64,000 nt of DNA from Lysobacter sp. BMK333-48F3 (GCF_019733395.1 NZ_JAIHOO010000001.1:372001-436000), one strand, 5' to 3'. Shown: positions 36,678 to 46,885, numbered from the stretch's first letter. Notes: generated from the sequence alone by a model not told the origin. Made by a program: numbers and translations.

Positions 36678-36708
36678 TCGTATGCTTCCGGGAACGACCC
36701 GAGGGGGC

Positions 36709-37302
36709 TCAGCGCAGCGCGGACTTTAGCGCTTTGCGGATGATGGCGGCAGCATCGTCGCCGGCGGCGGCGGCATCGCGGACCATGCGCGCGGCTTCGG
36801 CCGGCTTGTAGCCCAACTGCTGCAGGGCCACCACCGCCTCGCTCTGCGGGTCGGCCGGCACGCCGCCGGAGCCGCCGAGCGTGGCGCCGGCACCGGCCAG
36901 GTCGGCGGCGCGGTCGCGCAGCTCGACCACCATGCGTTCGGCGGTCTTCTTGCCGATCCCGGGGATGCGGGTCAGCGCGGTGACGTCGCCGGCCTGGACC
37001 AGGCGGGCGAATTCCTCGACCGGCACGCCCGACAGCACCGCCAGGGCGATCTTGGCGCCGATCCCGCTGACCTTCTGCACGTCGCGGAACAGGCGCCGCT
37101 CGGTTTCGCGCAGGAAGCCGTACAGCGAAACGCTGTCTTCCTTCTGCGCGTAATGCGTGAACAAGGCCACTTCGCGGCCGAGTTCGGGCAGGTCGTAGAA
37201 CGTGCTCATCGGCGCTTCCAGCTCGTAGCCGACGCCGTGGACGTCGACCACCAGCCACGGCGGTTGCTTGTGGACGAGAATGCCTTTGAGGCGACCGATC
37301 AC
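36709..37302 (-). CDS. ruvA: Holliday-junction DNA-binding protein RuvA
   Basis: 197 residues from GTG 37302, preceded by GGAGTCAGG; the frame is open upstream, but only this start gives the conserved [17 protein letters not shown] fold, two HhH motifs ([31 protein letters not shown]) and the C-terminal domain that contacts RuvB (about 150-197) are present. With RuvB it moves Holliday junctions. Confidence 0.95.
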   Translation of the reverse strand: MIGRLKGILVHKQPPWLVVDVHGVGYELEAPMSTFYDLPELGREVALFTHYAQKEDSVSLYGFLRETERRLFRDVQKVSGIGAKIALAVLSGVPVEEFARLVQAGDVTALTRIPGIGKKTAERMVVELRDRAADLAGAGATLGGSGGVPADPQSEAVVALQQLGYKPAEAARMVRDAAAAGDDAAAIIRKALKSALR

Positions 37303-37482
37303 GACCTGACTCCAGATGGACGATGCGGCGCGCCACGCGGGGCGCAACCGAAGAACGAGAAGACGGGCGGCGGGACAGCATCCACGCCCGCCCCGGATAC
37401 GACGCAGCCGCGCGCGCGGCACCCTACCCCGTGCGCCGGGACCGATGCGCCGCCGCCGGCGGCAGGATGGACGGCGGCCATC

Positions 37483-38064
37483 TCAGGCGCCGCGCCTGCG
37501 CAGCTGATGAGTGGCGATGCCGGTGCGCTGGGCCGTGGCGCTCATGTGGGCATGGGTCAGGGCGACCGCAAGCGCGTCGGCGGCGTCGGCCTGCAGCTTG
37601 GCTTCGGGAATGTTCAGCAACAGCCGCACCATGTGCTGGACCTGCTGCTTGTCGGCGGCGCCGCGGCCGACCAGGGACTGCTTGATCACCCGCGGCGGGT
37701 ACTCGCTGATCGGAATGCGTCGGCGCACCACCGTGGCCAGGGCCGCGCCGCGGGCATGGCCGAGCTTCAGCGCCGAGGTCGCCGACTTGTCCATGAACAC
37801 CGTTTCGATCGCCATCTGGTCGGGCCGGAACTCGTCCAGCACCGCCTCCAGGCCCTCGCACAGCAGGCCCAGGCGCGAAGGAAAGTCCTCCGCGTCAAGC
37901 AGCTTCAGCGCCCGCGCATGCACGTAGACGCAGCGCCCGTCGGCGCCGACGTCGATCACGCCCACGCCGGTGCGCTGCGACCCGGGGTCGATGCCCAGGA
38001 TGCGGCGGCTGCCGGGACTCGGGACTCGGGACTCGGGACTCGGATTGGAAGCGGGAGGCGACAT
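37483..38064 (-). CDS. ruvC: Holliday-junction endonuclease RuvC
   Basis: 193 residues. Catalytic acids are in [28 protein letters not shown] and [15 protein letters not shown]. It cuts Holliday junctions. The first ~20 residues ([13 protein letters not shown]) are not normal RuvC: they are coded by four GAGTCCC heptamers at 38014-38041. No other ATG, GTG or TTG start is available between the array and the RILGIDPG motif, so translation probably runs through the repeat. Confidence 0.94.
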   Translation of the reverse strand: MSPPASNPSPESRVPSPGSRRILGIDPGSQRTGVGVIDVGADGRCVYVHARALKLLDAEDFPSRLGLLCEGLEAVLDEFRPDQMAIETVFMDKSATSALKLGHARGAALATVVRRRIPISEYPPRVIKQSLVGRGAADKQQVQHMVRLLLNIPEAKLQADAADALAVALTHAHMSATAQRTGIATHQLRRRGA

Positions 38065-38156
38065 GAGGGCTGCGGTCGGCTCTGGGGCTCAGCCGCAGAA
38101 GCCGCAAGCGGCTGTGCAAGCCGCTCGCGAGTCCCGAGTCCCGAGTCCCGAGTCCC
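38014..38156. repeat. Heptamer arrays flanking the ruvC start
   Basis: Four perfect GGGACTC units at 38014-38041, and four perfect GAGTCCC units at 38129-38156. They are inverted, so they can form a 28-bp stem around the 87-base loop. The left array is inside ruvC codons 8-17; the right one ends 5 bases after the yebC stop. Confidence 0.95.
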
Positions 38157-38161
38157 GCGCG

Positions 38162-38893
38162 TCACGCATACGCGTCTTCGCCCAGGTCGGCATTGGAATA
38201 GACGTTCTGCACGTCGTCCATGTCTTCCAGCCAGTTCAGCAGCTTGACCACCTGCTGGGCGGTTTCGCCGGCGACGGCGATGTTGTTGTCGGCGCGGAAG
38301 GTGACCTCGGTCTGGCCGGCGGCCAGACCGGCGGCGTCCATCGCCGCCTTGACCGCGGCGAAGGCGTCCGGCGCGGTCAGCACGTCGATCGAGCCGTCCT
38401 CGGGGTAGACAACGATGTCGTCGGCGCCGGCCTCGATCGCGACCTCGGTGATCTTCTCTTCGTCGGCGCCGGCCGGGAACCACAGCACGCCGCGCTTGGC
38501 GAACATGAACGACACCGAGCCGTCGGTGCCGAGGTTGCCGCCGAACTTGCCGAAGGCGTGGCGCACGTCGGCGACGGTGCGGACCTTGTTGTCGGTCAGG
38601 CAGTCGACGATCACCGCGACCCCGCCGGGGGCATAGCCCTCGTAGCGGATCTCTTCGTAATCCACGCCTTCCAGCGCGCCGGTGGCCTTCTTGATCGCGC
38701 GCTCGATCACGTCCTTGGACATGTTGGCCGACAAGGCCTTGTCGACCGCGCTGCGCAAGCCGGGATTGCCGTTGGGGTCGCCGCCGCCGCGGCGCGCGGC
38801 GACGCTGATCTCGCGGATGATCTTGGTGAAGATCTTGCCGCGACGCGCGTCTTCGGCGTTCTTGCGTGCTTCGATCGACGGACCTCTACCCAT
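38162..38893 (-). CDS. yebC: YebC/PmpR-family regulatory protein (TACO1-like)
   Basis: 243 residues. Begins [20 protein letters not shown] and has the three-domain YebC fold, with [20 protein letters not shown] and [20 protein letters not shown]. YebC proteins act as transcription regulators or help ribosomes at proline-rich codons. It is upstream of ruvC as in many bacteria. Confidence 0.95.
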   Translation of the reverse strand: MGRGPSIEARKNAEDARRGKIFTKIIREISVAARRGGGDPNGNPGLRSAVDKALSANMSKDVIERAIKKATGALEGVDYEEIRYEGYAPGGVAVIVDCLTDNKVRTVADVRHAFGKFGGNLGTDGSVSFMFAKRGVLWFPAGADEEKITEVAIEAGADDIVVYPEDGSIDVLTAPDAFAAVKAAMDAAGLAAGQTEVTFRADNNIAVAGETAQQVVKLLNWLEDMDDVQNVYSNADLGEDAYA

Positions 38894-38986
38894 GGCGCTA
38901 CCGGCGTATTTTGTGAACGAACCGGTGATTTTACTCGATTGCGCCGCGCCGCCGGCGATCGGCTGCGATCGACCGGCGCCGCCGCC

Positions 38987-39655
38987 TCAGTCGCCGAAGC
39001 GCCCGCGACGGAAAAAGGCCTCGGCCAGACCCGCGGCCTGGGCCGAGAACAGCAGGCCGCTGTGGCTGGCCGGGATCACGGTATGCGCGGCCAGGCCCGG
39101 CAACCGGGTCTCGTCCACCGCCACGGTGCCGTCGCTGTCGCCCTGGAAGCGGCCGAAGAACTGGCCCAGGCCGTGCGGGCTGCGGCCGGCGATCACCCCG
39201 ACCTCGGCCGCGCCCTGCCAGGGCGGGCAACCGCGCTGCAGCAGCTCGGCGGCGCGGCCCAGGGCCGGCGCGCTCCAGGCGTGGCGGGCCAGGCCGCCGG
39301 CCGCGGCGCTGCCGCACAGCGGCGAGCCCAGGCACACCACCCGCCGCACCGGCAGCCGCGGGCGCTCGCCCAGGGCGCGCAGGGCGATCAATCCGCCCAG
39401 GCTGTGGGCGAGCAGATGGCAGGGCGCGTCGAGCCGCTCGATCTGTTCGATCAGGCGCGGCACCACCGCCTCGGGACCGGCGCCGGCGCCGGCGTAGGCA
39501 AACACTTCCGGCTCGAACCCGGCCCGGGCCAGGCGCGCGCCCAGCCAGGCCATCGACAAGCCCGGCATCCAGATGCCGTGCAGCAGCAGCACACGGCGCG
39601 GACCGCGCGGGCGGGCGGAGGGCTGGGCGGGTGCGGCGGCGGCGACGGGACTCAT
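38987..39655 (-). CDS. Alpha/beta-hydrolase (triacylglycerol lipase/esterase-like)
   Basis: 222 residues from ATG 39655. RVLLLHGIWMPGLSM holds the oxyanion HG motif, LLAHSLGGLIAL carries the nucleophile Ser, and the C-terminal DGTVAVDETRLPGLAAH and ASHSGLLFS supply the Asp and His. No signal peptide is obvious, so it is probably cytoplasmic. The substrate is unknown. Frames open farther upstream on this strand are opposite another gene and not likely part of it. Confidence 0.86.
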   Translation of the reverse strand: MSPVAAAAPAQPSARPRGPRRVLLLHGIWMPGLSMAWLGARLARAGFEPEVFAYAGAGAGPEAVVPRLIEQIERLDAPCHLLAHSLGGLIALRALGERPRLPVRRVVCLGSPLCGSAAAGGLARHAWSAPALGRAAELLQRGCPPWQGAAEVGVIAGRSPHGLGQFFGRFQGDSDGTVAVDETRLPGLAAHTVIPASHSGLLFSAQAAGLAEAFFRRGRFGD

Positions 39656-39865
39656 GCCCGGACTATGGTCGCCGCCCGCGCCGAAACCAAGCCCGCGGCC
39701 GGCGCGCGATCCGGCGCCGGCGGCCGCGGCCATCCGCAGCGCGACCGGTGCGGGCAAAGACGCAGATAAAAACAAACGTCCGGATGGAATGTGACTCAGT
39801 TCCGATCCAGCGCAGGCCGGCGGCCGCGACCATGCACGACCTCCCCTCGCCCCCGGACGTCCCGT

Positions 39866-41362
39866 ATGACTCTGCGGCACTCGCCCCTGCCTATCGCCAA
39901 CGTACTCGCTTCGGCTCTGCTGGCCGCGCTTACGGTGTTTCCAGCAGTACGCGCGGATGCAGGCGAACTTCGCCCCGCGCAAAGCAGCGACGACCTGTCC
40001 AATCCTCATCGCGGCTTCCTGCTCTGGGGCACCACCGTCGCCGCCGACGGCGGGCTGCCGGACAACCACTACGGCGCGACCATGTACCAGGTCTACGTCC
40101 CCTGGCGGGAAATCGAAACCGCAGACGAGCAGTACGACTGGGCGGGTTTCGAGAAACGTCACCTGGAACCGATCCTGAAGGAGAACCCGAACGCGACCTT
40201 CGTGCTGCGTCCGGTCGCCGACTATCCCGATGGCGTGTCCAACAACATCAGCCACTTCTTCAACGCCGCCGAAGGCCAGCTCGAGCGCGACTACCCGAAG
40301 TTCCTCGAGCAGGCGCCGTTCAACGTGGTCGGCCACGACTACAGCAGCTGCGGCGGCGACGGCCCAGGCCGCGCGCCGGAGTACAACACCCCGGCAATGC
40401 GCGAGCAGTTGCGCCAGTTCGTGCGCGCCTTCGCCGCGCGCTACGACGGCGACCCGCGCATCACCGCGGTGCACGTCGGCCTGCTCGGCTTCTGGGGCGA
40501 GTGGCACACCTCCGGCTGCGAAGCCTGGGAGCCGGACGCGACCACCCGCGCCGCGGTGCGCGACGCCTACGCGAGCGCGTTCGTGCAGACCCCGGTGCAC
40601 ACCCGCTACGCCCGCGCCAGCGACATCGGCGGCGCCGACTTCGGCATCAGCGAAGACTTCTTCCCCTCCTTCACCGCGATGTGCAACCTGTTCGCCACCC
40701 GCATGCCGCGCTGCGACGACACCGGCTGGTGGAACCTGGAATGGGGCTACCGCAACGAAGTGCCGGCCGCGCGCGCGAACTGGAAGACCAACCCGATCGG
40801 CGGCGAAAGCCCCTACGCCGACCAGAAGAAGACCTGGACCTCGCGCACCGCCGACATCGTCAAGCTGCTGCGCGACTACCACTTCAGCTGGCTCGGCCCG
40901 GCCGGCCAGCACGAGAACACCGGCACCGGCTTCCCGGCCAAGATGCGCACGATCAAGCGCGCGCTGGGCTACGAGTTCACCGTGCGCCAGGCCAACTGGC
41001 CCGACGCCATGCAGCCCGGCGCGACCATCGCGCTCAAGCTCGCGCTCGAGAACACCGGTTCGGCGCCGCTGTACCACGTCTACGACACCCAACTGCACTG
41101 GGTCGACGGCACCGGCGTGACCCGCGCCAAGGCCGGCTTCGACTATCCGCTCAACGCGCTGCTGCCGGGCGCGCCGGCGACGCTGACCGACGCCAGCGCG
41201 CAGGTGCCGGCGACGCTGGCGCCGGGCAGCTATTCGCTGCGCCTGGCGATCGCCGACAGCTGGCCGGGCCGTCCCGGCATCGCGCCGCAGAACCTCGGCC
41301 GCGACGGCAGCGGCCGCCTGGTCTTGGGGACGGTGACCGTCGCGACGACGGCCCGTCGGTGA
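39866..41362 (+). CDS. Secreted DUF4874/DUF4832 protein
   Basis: 498 residues from ATG 39866, which gives a signal peptide (ANVLASALLAALTVFPAVRA). The N-terminal part (NPHRGFLLWGTT ... YVPWREIETADEQYDWAGFE) is DUF4874-like and resembles a TIM-barrel glycosidase entry; GLLGFWGEWHTSGCEAWEP has a candidate acidic residue. The C-terminal ~160 residues (YEFTVRQANWPDAMQPGATI, beta-rich) are DUF4832. Four or more Cys suggest disulfides. Probably acts on polysaccharide outside the cell, but no enzyme activity is proven for the family to my knowledge. Confidence 0.8.
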   Translation: MTLRHSPLPIANVLASALLAALTVFPAVRADAGELRPAQSSDDLSNPHRGFLLWGTTVAADGGLPDNHYGATMYQVYVPWREIETADEQYDWAGFEKRHLEPILKENPNATFVLRPVADYPDGVSNNISHFFNAAEGQLERDYPKFLEQAPFNVVGHDYSSCGGDGPGRAPEYNTPAMREQLRQFVRAFAARYDGDPRITAVHVGLLGFWGEWHTSGCEAWEPDATTRAAVRDAYASAFVQTPVHTRYARASDIGGADFGISEDFFPSFTAMCNLFATRMPRCDDTGWWNLEWGYRNEVPAARANWKTNPIGGESPYADQKKTWTSRTADIVKLLRDYHFSWLGPAGQHENTGTGFPAKMRTIKRALGYEFTVRQANWPDAMQPGATIALKLALENTGSAPLYHVYDTQLHWVDGTGVTRAKAGFDYPLNALLPGAPATLTDASAQVPATLAPGSYSLRLAIADSWPGRPGIAPQNLGRDGSGRLVLGTVTVATTARR

Positions 41363-41598
41363 CCGCGGCGGGCCGGCGTGGCGGTGGTCGCGCGCCGGTC
41401 CGCCCGCTCATCGGGCAGCGCTGCATAAAGCACATTCACACGGTGGTTCCGGTACGAAGCCGGTCCCGCTCACACATGCGCGCGCCGCTGCTGCGGCGGC
41501 GCGGCGGGCGCCTGCGAAGCGCGCCGCCAGTCACGGTCCGCGCCCCGGCCCCCGCCTAGATTGCCGACGCCCGCATCGGGCATCACCAGGGAGTCGGT

Positions 41599-42795
41599 AT
41601 GAATCGATCGTCATGGTTTCTGGCGCTGGGCCTGGCCCTCGCGCCCTGCTTCGCCGTGCACGCCGCGCCGCCGCGGGTCACGCAGGGACTGGTCGGGGAA
41701 TGGCATCTGGACCTGTCAGGCACCACCGCATTCGACACCAGCGGCTACGGCCGCAACGGCACGCTGGTCGGCGGCACGGCCTCGTCCTGGGGCTGGCTCA
41801 ACACCGCCGGCGATTTCAGCGGCGGCAAGTACGCGCAGGTGCCGAACTCGGCCAACCTCAATTTCGGCACCGGCAGCTTCACCCTCGCCGCCTGGGTGCG
41901 GATGGCCAGCCCGTCCTCGTCCTCGGTCAAGACCATCATCGACAACCGCGCCAGCGGCGCCGGCCGCGGCTACTCGTTCACCGTCTACAACGGCCAGCAC
42001 CTGTTGCTGCAGCTCAACAACGGCACCACCTGGGACAACTACGTCTCCAACGGCAGCCGCACGCTGAGCCCGAACCGCTGGCACCACGTCGCGGTGGCGG
42101 TCAACCGCAGCACTTCGCCGGCGACGATCTCGTTCTACATCGACGGCTACCGCACCACCGACCAGCAGACGCCGCGGCTGGACAACATCGACAACTTCGA
42201 CGGGCCGTTCCTGATCGGCGGACACAAGGACATCGCCTCCTACCGCTTCAGCGACCGCATCGACGAGGTGCTGGTCTACAACCGCAGCCTGATCCCGGAT
42301 ACCGCCGGCGGCATCGGCCAGATCATGGCGCCGGGGCGTACCGCGTTCCAGCCGACCTACTGGAACGACGGCAGCACCCGCCAGCGCAACAACAACTGCT
42401 ACAACTACGCCAACAACAAAGCCACCAACACCTTCGCCCAGCCCGGCCGCGCCGCCGGCGCGATGTACACCTCGCTCAGCTGCACGGCGGTGGTCGCCGC
42501 GGCCAACCGCGACGGCCTGGAACCGGTCGCCGCGACCCAGATCAACGACCTCAGCCACAAGAACATCGCCGCCCTGGTCGTCGCGCCGGGTTACGACTAC
42601 CACTGGTATCGTCGCGATGCGAACGGCAAGTGGACCCACAAGCCCGGCGGCACCGCAGCCACCAACCGCGACAACTCGGGCAACGAGATCCTCGACCCGC
42701 GCAACGCTAACCGCGGCCCGTACTCGGACTTCTGCGGCTTCTACCGGGTCTGGTCCGACAGCATCGAGGGCGCCGGCCATGAGCAAGTCAACTGA
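41599..42795 (+). CDS. Secreted LamG-domain protein with putative Cys/His catalytic domain
   Basis: 398 residues with a signal peptide (LALGLALAPCFAVHAA). Residues about 30-235 are a LamG/concanavalin-like domain (GLVGEWHLDLSGTTAFDTSG ... RWHHVAVAVNRS ... GPFLIGGHKDIASYRFSDRIDEV). From about 245 a second domain has NNNCYNYANNKATNTFAQPG, CTAVVAAANRDGL, APGYDYHWYRRDANGKWTHK and RGPYSDFCGF. The conserved Cys and His suggest a cysteine-peptidase or amidase-like fold, which is inference. It probably works with the next gene. Confidence 0.72.
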   Translation: MNRSSWFLALGLALAPCFAVHAAPPRVTQGLVGEWHLDLSGTTAFDTSGYGRNGTLVGGTASSWGWLNTAGDFSGGKYAQVPNSANLNFGTGSFTLAAWVRMASPSSSSVKTIIDNRASGAGRGYSFTVYNGQHLLLQLNNGTTWDNYVSNGSRTLSPNRWHHVAVAVNRSTSPATISFYIDGYRTTDQQTPRLDNIDNFDGPFLIGGHKDIASYRFSDRIDEVLVYNRSLIPDTAGGIGQIMAPGRTAFQPTYWNDGSTRQRNNNCYNYANNKATNTFAQPGRAAGAMYTSLSCTAVVAAANRDGLEPVAATQINDLSHKNIAALVVAPGYDYHWYRRDANGKWTHKPGGTAATNRDNSGNEILDPRNANRGPYSDFCGFYRVWSDSIEGAGHEQVN

Positions 42796-42823
42796 ATCCC
42801 AGGCTCACGGAGGAACCACGACC

Positions 42824-43297
42824 ATGTCCAAGTTCAAGACCCTGTGCGCGTCCCTGCTGTTGCTCGCCGCCCCGGCCCTGGCCGGCGCCGCCGAATCGCC
42901 CGGGCTGCGCATCACCTACCTGGTGTATTCGGGCCGGCCGAATCCGGAGCTGACCGTCACCGACCCGGCCTCGCTGCGCGCGATCGAAAGCCGTCTGGCC
43001 GATGCCCTGGCCGCGCCGGCCAAGCAAGGCGCCGCGGCCGAACCGGTGCTGGGCTACAACGGCATCCTGATCGAGCACGTCGGCGGCCCGGCGGCGAAAG
43101 TCCAGCCGCAGCCGCTGACGATCAAGGGCCGCGAGGTCCGCATCGACACCGCGCCGGCCAGCGATTTCAAGGCCGCCGCGGCGACCACCCGGGTCTCGGC
43201 CGCGGCCGGCGATCTGGAGGCGATGCTGCTCAAGCTCGGCCACAAGCGCGGCGCGCTCGACGCCAAGACCCTGAACGTATTGCTCGACCAGCCCTGA
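42824..43297 (+). CDS. Small exported protein with SGRPNP motif
   Basis: 157 residues from ATG 42824 with a site CGGAGGAACC and a signal peptide (ASLLLLAAPALAGAAE). It has LRITYLVYSGRPNPELTVTD near the start, then GYNGILIEHVGG, and no Cys. I recall the SGRPNP segment fused with NCYNYA-type domains in other bacteria; here the two are adjacent genes 28 bases apart, suggesting they act together. Otherwise unknown. Confidence 0.75.
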   Translation: MSKFKTLCASLLLLAAPALAGAAESPGLRITYLVYSGRPNPELTVTDPASLRAIESRLADALAAPAKQGAAAEPVLGYNGILIEHVGGPAAKVQPQPLTIKGREVRIDTAPASDFKAAAATTRVSAAAGDLEAMLLKLGHKRGALDAKTLNVLLDQP

Positions 43298-43369
43298 GCG
43301 GGCGCACGGCTCCGCCCTCGCGGGCGGAGCCGTCTCGCCGCGCATCGCCGGAAGCGGCAATCCGCTTCT

Positions 43370-43500
43370 GTAGGAGCGGCGTGAGCCGCGACCACCGCAG
43401 CGGTATACGCAAGCGGTTCGTCCGAAAACCGGATATCCACACCTTCGGATGCCGCGCTTTCGATCGTCGCTGCGGCGGTCGCGGCTTACGCCGCTCCTAC
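43370..43500. repeat. Inverted pair of REP-like elements
   Basis: GTAGGAGCGGCGTGAGCCGC... at 43370-43392 and its complement-type copy GTCGCGGCTTACGCCGCTCC... at 43478-43500. Same family as 1133-1290. Confidence 0.88.
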
Positions 43501-43531
43501 AGGGGGCAGTCGTCGCGCCCGGAGCGGGCGC

Positions 43532-44074
43532 TCAGCCGCGCGCGTCGCGGCGCAGGATGAACTCGTGGTCGCGGGTGTCGCCGACCACGAATTCGTAATG
43601 CCCCACTTTCTCAAAACCGTGCCGGCCGTAGAAGCGCTGCGCGCCGTAGTTCTCCGACCACACCCCGATCCACAGCCTGCGCGGGCCGTCGCGCTCCAGC
43701 CAGTCCAGCACCGTCTGGAACAGGCGCCCGCCCCAGCCGCCGTTCTGCGCCTCGCGCAGCACGTACAGGCGCTTGAGTTCGCCGTCGCCCGGCGCGACGT
43801 CCGCATGCGGCAGGCCGCAGGGGCCGGCCAGGGCGTGGCCGACCGCGACGCCGTCGCGTTCGAGCAGCCAGGCCGCGTAATGCGGATCGGCCAGCAAGGC
43901 GTCGATCGCCGCGTGCGAATAAGTCTCGGCCAGAAACCGGGTCAGATCCTCGGGCGGATACGAATCGCCGAAGGTTTCGACGAAGCTGCGCGCGGAAATC
44001 TCGGCCAGGACGGCGGTGTCGGCCGGCGCGGCGCGGCGGATGCTGAAGTTCTCGGGCTGGGCGTCGGCGTTCAT
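43532..44074 (-). CDS. GNAT-family N-acetyltransferase
   Basis: 180 residues from ATG 44074 (MNADAQPENFSIRRAAPADT). A standard GNAT: DGELKRLYVLREAQNGGWGG holds the acetyl-CoA loop (Q-N-G-G-W-G-G in place of R/QxxGxG/A), and ENYGAQRFYGRHGFEKVGHY is the C-terminal motif. Substrate unknown. The 172-base gap to aspS upstream shows no other gene. Confidence 0.88.
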   Translation of the reverse strand: MNADAQPENFSIRRAAPADTAVLAEISARSFVETFGDSYPPEDLTRFLAETYSHAAIDALLADPHYAAWLLERDGVAVGHALAGPCGLPHADVAPGDGELKRLYVLREAQNGGWGGRLFQTVLDWLERDGPRRLWIGVWSENYGAQRFYGRHGFEKVGHYEFVVGDTRDHEFILRRDARG

Positions 44075-44246
44075 GTGCGCGGTCGTTCGACTCGGTGGGT
44101 TGAAAATTCGACGCGAAAGGGCCTCGGCGCCGGCGCATCGGCCCGGGCGGTACGGCCCGATCGAATGCGCCGGGGCCGAGGCCCCTGCTCCAAGACGCAA
44201 CGTCGCGACGACGGCCCGGCCTCCGCCGGACCGCCGCGCGCGTGGC

Positions 44247-46013
44247 TCAGGCCGGGTCCTTCGGTCGCACCATCACATGCACTTCGGCCAACTGCGCGTC
44301 CGGAATCGGCGACGGCGCGCCGGTCATCAGGCATTGCGCGGTGGTGGTCTTGGGGAAGGCGATCACGTCGCGGATCGACTCGGTGCCGGCCATCAGCGCG
44401 GCGATGCGGTCGATGCCGAAGGCGATGCCGCCGTGCGGCGGCGCGCCGTACTTGAGCGCGTCGAGCAGGAAGCCGAACTTGGCTTCGGCCTCCTCGGCGC
44501 CGATGCCGAGCAGGTCGAACACCGCCGACTGCATCTGCGGGCGATGGATGCGGATCGAACCGCCGCCGATCTCGTTGCCGTTGAGCACCATGTCGTAACC
44601 GCGCGAGACCGCGGTCTTGGCGTTGGCGCGCAGGTCGGCGATGTCGTCCACCGCCGGCGCGGTGAAGGGATGATGCAGGGCGACGTAGCGCTGCGCTTCC
44701 TCGTCCCACTCGAACATCGGGAAGTCGGTGACCCACAGCGGCTTCCAGCCGTCCTGGACCAGGTTCAGGTCGCGGCCCAGCCTCAGGCGCAGCGCGCCCA
44801 TGAAGTCGCTGGCGGTCTTGTAGTCGGCGGCGCCGAAGAAAATCATGTCGCCGGTTTGCGCGCCGGCGGCGGCGACGATCGCCGCCAGGGTGGCGTCGTC
44901 GAAGAACTTGGCGATCGGCGAGTTGATGCCCTCGCGGCCCTTGCCGGCGTCCTCGATCTTCATCCACGCCAGGCCCTTGGCGCCGTGCTTGGCCGCGTGC
45001 GCGCCGGCCTCGTCGATCTGCTTGCGCGACCAGCCCGCGGCGCCCGGCGCGCGCAGCGCGATCACCCGGCCGTCGGCATGGTTGGCCCAGTCGGTGAAGA
45101 CCTTGAACTCGCAGCTCTTGACCCGTTCGGCGATGTCGACGAACTCCAGGTCGATGCGCAGGTCGGGCTTGTCCGAACCGTAGCGGCGCATGGCCTCGGC
45201 ATAGGTCATGCGCGGGAACTGCGCATCGAGTTCGACCTCGATGGTTTCCTTGAACACCTCGCGGATCATGCCTTCGACGGTGTCCTGCACGTCGCGCTCG
45301 GAGACCCAGGCGAACTCCATGTCGAGCTGGGTGAACTCGAGCTGGCGGTCGGCGCGCAGGGCTTCGTCGCGGAAGCAGCGCGCGATCTGGTAGTAGCGGT
45401 CGAAGCCGGCCACCATCAGGATCTGCTTGAACAGCTGCGGCGACTGCGGCAGGGCGTAGAACTCGCCCGGATGCATGCGCGCCGGGACCAGGAAGTCGCG
45501 CGCGCCTTCCGGCGTGGCCTTGGTCAGGATCGGGGTTTCGATGTCCTGGAAGCCGCGCGCGTCCAGCCAGCGGCGCAGCGACTGCACCAGGCGGATGCGG
45601 GTGCGCATCATCTTCTGCATTTCCGGACGGCGCAGGTCCAGGTAGCGGTAGGTCAGGCGGGTCTCTTCGCCGGCGTTCTCGTGGGCGTGGAACGGCAGCG
45701 GCTCGGCCTTGTTCAGCACTTCGATCGCGCTCGGCAGCACTTCGACCTTGCCGCTGCGGATCTTGTCGTTGGCCGCGCCGCGCGCGCGCACCGTGCCGGT
45801 CACCCGCACGCAGCTTTCCACGCTGAGGTCGCCGGCGGCCTTGAACAGCTCGCCCATGTCCGAATCGACCACGATCTGCACCACGCCTTCGTGATCTCGC
45901 AGATCGGTGAACACCACGTGGCTCTGGACGCGATTGGTGTTGACCCAGCCGCACAGGGTGACGGTCTGGCCGATCAGCGCCTCGTCGACGAGGCCGCAGA
46001 AGTGGGTACGCAT
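44247..46013 (-). CDS. aspS: Aspartyl-tRNA synthetase
   Basis: 588 residues from ATG 46013 ([20 protein letters not shown]). Class II synthetase: N-terminal OB fold, motif 2 region [20 protein letters not shown], the GAD insertion, and motif 3 [14 protein letters not shown]. It charges tRNA-Asp. The frame remains open upstream, but that DNA is not conserved coding sequence. Confidence 0.96.
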   Translation of the reverse strand: MRTHFCGLVDEALIGQTVTLCGWVNTNRVQSHVVFTDLRDHEGVVQIVVDSDMGELFKAAGDLSVESCVRVTGTVRARGAANDKIRSGKVEVLPSAIEVLNKAEPLPFHAHENAGEETRLTYRYLDLRRPEMQKMMRTRIRLVQSLRRWLDARGFQDIETPILTKATPEGARDFLVPARMHPGEFYALPQSPQLFKQILMVAGFDRYYQIARCFRDEALRADRQLEFTQLDMEFAWVSERDVQDTVEGMIREVFKETIEVELDAQFPRMTYAEAMRRYGSDKPDLRIDLEFVDIAERVKSCEFKVFTDWANHADGRVIALRAPGAAGWSRKQIDEAGAHAAKHGAKGLAWMKIEDAGKGREGINSPIAKFFDDATLAAIVAAAGAQTGDMIFFGAADYKTASDFMGALRLRLGRDLNLVQDGWKPLWVTDFPMFEWDEEAQRYVALHHPFTAPAVDDIADLRANAKTAVSRGYDMVLNGNEIGGGSIRIHRPQMQSAVFDLLGIGAEEAEAKFGFLLDALKYGAPPHGGIAFGIDRIAALMAGTESIRDVIAFPKTTTAQCLMTGAPSPIPDAQLAEVHVMVRPKDPA

Positions 46014-46434
46014 GAAAGCTCCGTTTGGTCGATCGGTGAATCGTGGGGGTTGCAGCAGGAGGGCGGGCCGCAAAACGCCGGCGGCCCGCGCCGGCTTGGG
46101 GCCGGGACCGACCATTCTAGTCCAGGCCGCACGCCGGCGAAGGGTCCGGCGGCGCCGGCGCGGCGCCGCAATGCCGAACGGCCCTGCCCCGGGGCCCAAA
46201 GGGGACCGCTAGCGGCCGAAACCCCGTCCCGATGCGCAGCAGCGCCTTGCGGCCGGCCGTGGCCCAAGCGAAGGGCGCCTTGCGGCGGGAGTGGGCCTCA
46301 TCCAAAACAAAGGGGCGCCTTGCGGCGCGGGGGGCCTCATCCAAAGCAAAGAGGCGCCTCGCGGCGCGGGGGCCTCCTCCAAAGCAAAGGGGCGCCTCGC
46401 GGCGCCCCTGCGACAACGACCGGCGGCGGCCGGT
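46014..46434 (-). repeat. Four tandem terminator-like hairpins between fmdB and aspS
   Basis: A unit of about 38 bases repeats four times at 46263-46301, 46302-46340, 46341-46378 and 46379-46412. On the minus strand each holds GGCGCC-GCGA/GCAA-GGCGCC (a GNRA tetraloop hairpin) followed in three units by CTTTGCTTTGG or CTTTGTTTTGG. The last copy lies 22 bases after the fmdB stop, so a terminator seems to have been amplified. The remainder of the gap (46014-46262) has no gene. Confidence 0.85.
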
Positions 46435-46767
46435 TCAGGCCGCGCCGGAGGCGGGCTTGCTGGCCGGGGCCGGCGTCGGGTCGGCCTTCTTTTCGGCCTT
46501 GGCCTCGGCCGGCTTGTCGGCGGGCTTGGCCTCGCCGGCGCCCGACGAGGCGCCGCCGTCGGCCAGATTGCGCTTCTTGTCGCCATCCTTCTTGAAATCG
46601 GTCTCGTACCAGCCGCCGCCGGCGAGGCGGAACTGCGGCGCGGTCAACTGGCGCCCGACTTTCTCGGCGCCGCATTCGGGGCAGACGGTCGGATCGGCGT
46701 CGGACAGCTTCTGCAGGCGGTCGAAGCTATGGCCGCAGGCGCTGCACTGGAAGGCGTAGATCGGCAT
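46435..46767 (-). CDS. FmdB-family zinc-ribbon protein
   Basis: 110 residues from ATG 46767. The N-terminal MPIYAFQCSACGHSFDRLQ with CSAC and CPEC is the FmdB zinc ribbon (residues 1-45); GGGWYETDFKKDG follows. The C-terminal half is an Ala/Lys/Pro-rich tail. In many Proteobacteria this gene lies upstream of aspS. Its role is unclear, possibly regulatory. Confidence 0.92.
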   Translation of the reverse strand: MPIYAFQCSACGHSFDRLQKLSDADPTVCPECGAEKVGRQLTAPQFRLAGGGWYETDFKKDGDKKRNLADGGASSGAGEAKPADKPAEAKAEKKADPTPAPASKPASGAA

Positions 46768-46885
46768 GGCGGTAACGATTGGAGCGGGTGGGAGGGGCAC
46801 AGTGTGGGGCCGGACGGCGCGGATGCAAGCGCCCGGGGCGCCGGCCGGGAGCTTCCCTGACCCGCAATCCCAAGAACCTCAAGGC

